A DNA stretch of 64,000 nt from Ornithinimicrobium sufpigmenti (GTDB lineage: Bacteria > Actinomycetota > Actinomycetes > Actinomycetales > Dermatophilaceae). The translations under genes were made by a program, and so were the position numbers. Positions within the stretch are counted from its first letter, which is position 1, and every line of letters starts with the position of its first letter. The stretch covers positions 2,542,001 through 2,606,000 of the forward strand of contig NZ_CP036403.1 in assembly GCF_004322775.1 (NCBI RefSeq), written 5' to 3'. This document shows positions 61,578-64,000 of this stretch, piece by piece. The notes beneath the pieces are model-generated. The model was not told where the DNA came from and did not search any database. It saw nothing but the letters and a program-made list of their open reading frames with translations.

Positions 61578-62170
61578 TCGCCGTTGAAGATCGCCTCGAG
61601 CTGGTCCATCGAGAGCCCGACCTGCTGGGGCAGGATCGCCGCCGTCGAGGCCCCCCACGCGTCCACCGGCGACGTCGTGGCCGCTCCCGGCGACCAGGTC
61701 GTCGCCAGCCCCGACAGGGCAGACCGCGCCCGCGACTGCGCCTCGTCGAAGGTCGTGTGGGCATTCTCGGCATCGGTGCGGTGCCGGGACATGTCCGAGC
61801 GTGCCTGCGACTCGAGCTCGGTCTCCCCGGTGCTCTGCGCCAGGTTGAACAGCCGGCGCGCATCGTCATACCCGGTGGAGGCGGTGTCGATCGCCGACTG
61901 GGCGCTCTCCAGCGCGTCGGCGTAGTCGGCGAGCGCCGCCGCCACATCGGAGAAGACCTGGGCGGCTTCCTCCATCGCCCCGGCGCCGTCGTGGTACAGC
62001 CCCTGGAAGTCCGCCACGCGCCGGGTCGGCAGCGCCGCCTCAGCGGTCCCGGCGGCACCGAAGAGCGTGTCCAGCCGCGTGCCGCCGACGCGTTCCGCCA
62101 ACCCCGTCAGCCGGCTCGCGCCGTCGCGGATGCCACCGGGGTTGCCCTGAGGCCGGGCGAAGGCGCTCAC
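61526..62170 (-). CDS. T7SS-secreted effector, N-terminal WXG/LXG-like part (frameshifted)
   Basis: This 214-residue frame contains a long helical domain typical of T7SS substrates: GASRLTGLAERVGGTRLDTL, ALADYADALESAQSAIDTAS and repeated heptads to ~165. It reads properly to FNGE (codon 61577-61579), after which the last ~17 residues are out-of-frame Ser/Arg/Pro sequence. A missing G in GAG-CCTCG would explain the shift; no slippery heptamer is present. GTG 62170 overlaps the WXG gene stop (GTGA). Confidence 0.65.
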   Translation of the reverse strand: MSAFARPQGNPGGIRDGASRLTGLAERVGGTRLDTLFGAAGTAEAALPTRRVADFQGLYHDGAGAMEEAAQVFSDVAAALADYADALESAQSAIDTASTGYDDARRLFNLAQSTGETELESQARSDMSRHRTDAENAHTTFDEAQSRARSALSGLATTWSPGAATTSPVDAWGASTAAILPQQVGLSMDQLEAIFNGEPRPSSSWTSARTCRRR

Positions 62171-62448
62171 ACCGCCACCTGGCCGCCGGTCGCGAGGTCG
62201 AGCTGCTCCCCCGCGGTGGCGCTGCCGGTGCCCATCGCGGACACCAGGACGGCGGCTGCCGCGACGGCGCCTCCGGCAGCCAGGACGGCGTTCTCCGCGA
62301 GCACCCCGATCTCGCCGGGCGCTGCGCCGGCGATGTCACTCCCCGGACCCTTGCACGCCAGGGAGTCGGCCGCCAGATCCGTCCCCAACCCGTCCAGCCT
62401 GGTCGCCGCGCCCCGCAGCGCCGTCGGGTCACCTCCGGCAAAGCCCAT
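62167..62448 (-). CDS. small WXG100-like protein
   Basis: This 93-residue helical protein has no signal peptide. MGFAGGDPTALRGAATRLDG resembles the first helix of WXG100/ESX-type partners, but the turn WXG itself is absent and a hydrophobic Ala/Gly segment (AVLAAGGAVAAAAVLVSAMG) replaces the second helix. GGGAGG is 9 nt before ATG 62448. It is translationally coupled to the effector and likely forms a pair with it. Confidence 0.6.
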   Translation of the reverse strand: MGFAGGDPTALRGAATRLDGLGTDLAADSLACKGPGSDIAGAAPGEIGVLAENAVLAAGGAVAAAAVLVSAMGTGSATAGEQLDLATGGQVAV

Positions 62449-62476
62449 GCTTGCACGCCTCCCTCGCATCGGTCCT

Positions 62477-62530
62477 GTCGCGCGCGAGCCAGATCCCCTC
62501 CGGCGCGCGCGACTGAGCGGGCCCAGTGTA
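62477..62530 (-). promoter_or_regulatory. promoter and leader hairpin of the T7SS-like module
   Basis: On the minus strand TACACT (62525-62530) is a good -10. Just after it comes a perfect 10-bp inverted repeat, GTCGCGCGCG at 62477-62486 with 62504-62513, separated by 17 nt. It could be an operator or an mRNA 5' hairpin. Confidence 0.5.
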
Positions 62531-62625
62531 GGCACAGGCCGGTCCGGACAGGCGTCGTGCGGCACGGCACCTCGTGTCGCGGTCGCTCCCGCCCTCCTTA
62601 CCGTGCGCGCGGCGTCAGCCCCACG

Positions 62626-63879
62626 TCAGCCCAGCAGCCGGTGCACCACCGTGTCCGCCAGCAGCCGGCCGCGCAGGGTGAGCACGACCCGTCCCTGCAC
62701 CGCCGCCCGCCCCTCCACCAGGCCGTCGGCGACCAGACCCGCGACCGCGAGACGTCCCTCGGGCCGGAGCCTGTCGACGGGCAGGCCGTCGGCGAGGCGC
62801 ACGCCGAGCAGCACCTGCTCGTCATACCGCTCGCCGTCGCCGAGCAGCTCGCGCGCGTGGGCCGGGCTGTGCGCCTGCTCGAGCCGGTCGGCGTAGGCCC
62901 GCGGGTGCTTGACGTTCCACCAGCGCACTCCCCCGACGTGGCTGTGCGCGCCGGGGCCGACGCCCCACCAGTCGTCGCCCCGCCAGTAGGCGATGTTGTG
63001 CCGGCAGCGCCGCTCCGGGGAGCGGGCCCAGTTGGAGATCTCGTACCACCCGTAGCCGGCCGCGGCGAGCAGCTCGTCGGCCAGCTCGTACTTGTCCGCC
63101 TCGTCGTCGTCGTCCGGCGCCGGCACTGCTCCCCGGCGCACCTGCCCGTGCAGCTTGGTGCCCTCCTCGACGACCAGGGCGTAGGCCGAGACGTGGTCCG
63201 GCTCGAGGGAGGCCACGAGCTCCAGGCTGGTCCGCCAGTCCTGCAGCGACTCCCCCGGCGTGCCGTAGATCAGGTCCAGGCTGATCTGCATCCCCGCCTC
63301 GCGCACCGCGTGCACCGCCCGCACCACGTTGGCCGGATCGTGGGTGCGATCGAGGGTGCGCAGCACGTGCGGGACGGCGGACTGCATACCGATGCTCACC
63401 CGGGTGAAGCCGTGCGCCCTCAGCCGCTGCGCCACCTCGGGCGTGACCGTGTCGGGGTTGGCCTCGGTGGTCACCTCGGCGTCGGGCGCCAGGCCCCAGG
63501 TATGCCGTACCCGTTCCAGCAGCCCGCCCAGCTGGTCCGGGTCGAGCATCGTCGGTGTGCCGCCGCCGACGAAGACGGTCTCCACGGCGCCGGGCCGGTC
63601 GCCCAGCACCCGACCAGCGAGCTCGAGCTCGCGGTGGGCCGCCTCGACGAAGGTCTCGGTCAACGACCGGGCCTCCCCCGACAGCAGCGGCTGCTCCGGG
63701 CCGGTCTGCCCCAGCTCGGGCAGCGTGTAGGTGTTGAAGTCGCAGTAGCCGCAGCGGACGCGGCAGAACGGGACGTGCAGGTAGACCGAGAACGGGCCGG
63801 CACCCACGCTGGCCAGCGCGGTCTGTGGGAGGGAGCCGTCCTGCGGTGCGGGCTCACCAGGGGGGAACGCGGACGGCAT
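62626..63879 (-). CDS. hemW: radical SAM heme chaperone HemW
   Basis: This 417-residue protein has the radical-SAM cluster motif CRVRCGYCDFN (CX3CX2C), preceded by YLHVPFC. FVGGGTPTML, SIGMQSAVPHVL and LIYGTPGES follow in the TIM barrel. The HemN_C winged domain closes the protein. HemW binds heme and passes it to membrane targets; it lacks coproporphyrinogen oxidase activity in studied members. Start ATG 63879. It normally neighbours lepA and hrcA. Confidence 0.93.
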   Translation of the reverse strand: MPSAFPPGEPAPQDGSLPQTALASVGAGPFSVYLHVPFCRVRCGYCDFNTYTLPELGQTGPEQPLLSGEARSLTETFVEAAHRELELAGRVLGDRPGAVETVFVGGGTPTMLDPDQLGGLLERVRHTWGLAPDAEVTTEANPDTVTPEVAQRLRAHGFTRVSIGMQSAVPHVLRTLDRTHDPANVVRAVHAVREAGMQISLDLIYGTPGESLQDWRTSLELVASLEPDHVSAYALVVEEGTKLHGQVRRGAVPAPDDDDEADKYELADELLAAAGYGWYEISNWARSPERRCRHNIAYWRGDDWWGVGPGAHSHVGGVRWWNVKHPRAYADRLEQAHSPAHARELLGDGERYDEQVLLGVRLADGLPVDRLRPEGRLAVAGLVADGLVEGRAAVQGRVVLTLRGRLLADTVVHRLLG

Positions 63880-63956
63880 ACCTCCCAGTGTCCCAGACCG
63901 GACACGGCGCACTCGCTCGCCGCGTGTGGGGCGCGGTGCCGCGTTAACCTCGCAGG

Positions 63957-64000
63957 GTGCAGCAGCGCCTCCGTGAGTACATCGACAGCCTGCGGGACCA
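63957..64000 (+). CDS. 5' end of an unidentified gene
   Basis: GTG 63957 opens VQQRLREYIDSLRD and runs off the window. TAACCT (63945-63950) lies 6 nt before it, the same leaderless arrangement seen at many genes here. Fourteen codons are too few to name a product. Confidence 0.5.
   Translation, partial: MQQRLREYIDSLRD

Noticed and set aside
61560..61590. Programmed -1 frameshift
   Set aside because: No slippery heptamer or obvious downstream stimulator; a missing base explains the shift more simply.

Overview
The window is high-GC actinobacterial chromosome. Codons end almost always in G or C, many starts are GTG or TTG, and many genes look leaderless, with a TANNNT -10 box 5-8 nt before the start codon. 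Gene content and order (fabF-DUF3145, dnaG, dgt, dusB, glyS, znu-zur, uppS, recO, era, corC, ybeY, phoH, rsmE, dnaJ, hrcA, DUF3097, hemW) point to a member of Micrococcales, probably of the Intrasporangiaceae/Ornithinimicrobiaceae group. That placement is inferred from synteny and composition; no marker gene was compared.

Layout. 1-3.5 kb: the end of fabF, a GT4 glycosyltransferase, a repeat-filled spacer, DUF3145, a CBS protein and a CAU-anticodon tRNA. 3.5-7.1 kb: a gluABCD-type amino-acid ABC transporter, a strong terminator and tRNA-Asn. 7.3-20 kb: dnaG with a coupled partner, an EmrB-like exporter, a stand-alone LigD-type polymerase domain, a first sigma/membrane-regulator pair, a phosphotransferase, nitronate monooxygenase, dgt and a MOSC protein. 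20-31.6 kb: small accessory and metabolic genes (DUF2277, YtoQ, hydrolase, AraC, VOC, DUF2071, sulfurtransferase, DJ-1/PfpI), dus, the divergent lysG/lysE pair, and a second sigma/membrane-regulator pair. 31.7-40.4 kb: glyS, a DUF6703 membrane protein, a DUF559/AbiEi-type gene bracketed by two related palindromic elements, the Zur-controlled znuACB-zur operon, uppS, recO and an AlkB-like oxygenase. 40.4-47.1 kb: a dhaKLM operon whose DhaM carries its own HPr and full-length Enzyme I, followed by a degraded accessory patch (broken GNAT gene, possible group II intron scrap) and a Tat-exported protein. 47.2-57.2 kb: the conserved era-corC-ybeY-phoH / MFS-rsmE-dnaJ-hrcA block, then fumC. 57.3-64 kb: DUF3097, DUF4870, a 500-bp hairpin-rich non-coding stretch, a WXG/T7SS-type effector module with a frameshift, hemW, and the first codons of one more gene.

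How the genes work together. Most of the window is housekeeping: lipid and cell-wall precursors (fabF, uppS), replication and dNTP balance (dnaG, dgt), translation and rRNA/tRNA maturation (glyS, dus, era, ybeY, rsmE), heat shock (CIRCE-hrcA-dnaJ), zinc uptake (Zur box, znuACB, zur), lysine/arginine export (lysG/lysE) and glutamate-type uptake (gluABCD). Translational coupling through 1-4 nt overlaps (ATGA, GTGA, TGATG) is very common. The less ordinary material lies between the conserved blocks. It includes a 22-bp-periodic intergenic repeat family at three loci, paired nested palindromes flanking the DUF559 gene, a 74-bp repeat copying the 3' end of DUF3145, a hairpin-rich spacer at 58.7-59.2 kb, and the T7SS-like module at 59.2-62.5 kb. 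The octamer GGTATGCC/GGCATACC also recurs throughout and appears to hold much of the genome's rare TAT-codon usage.
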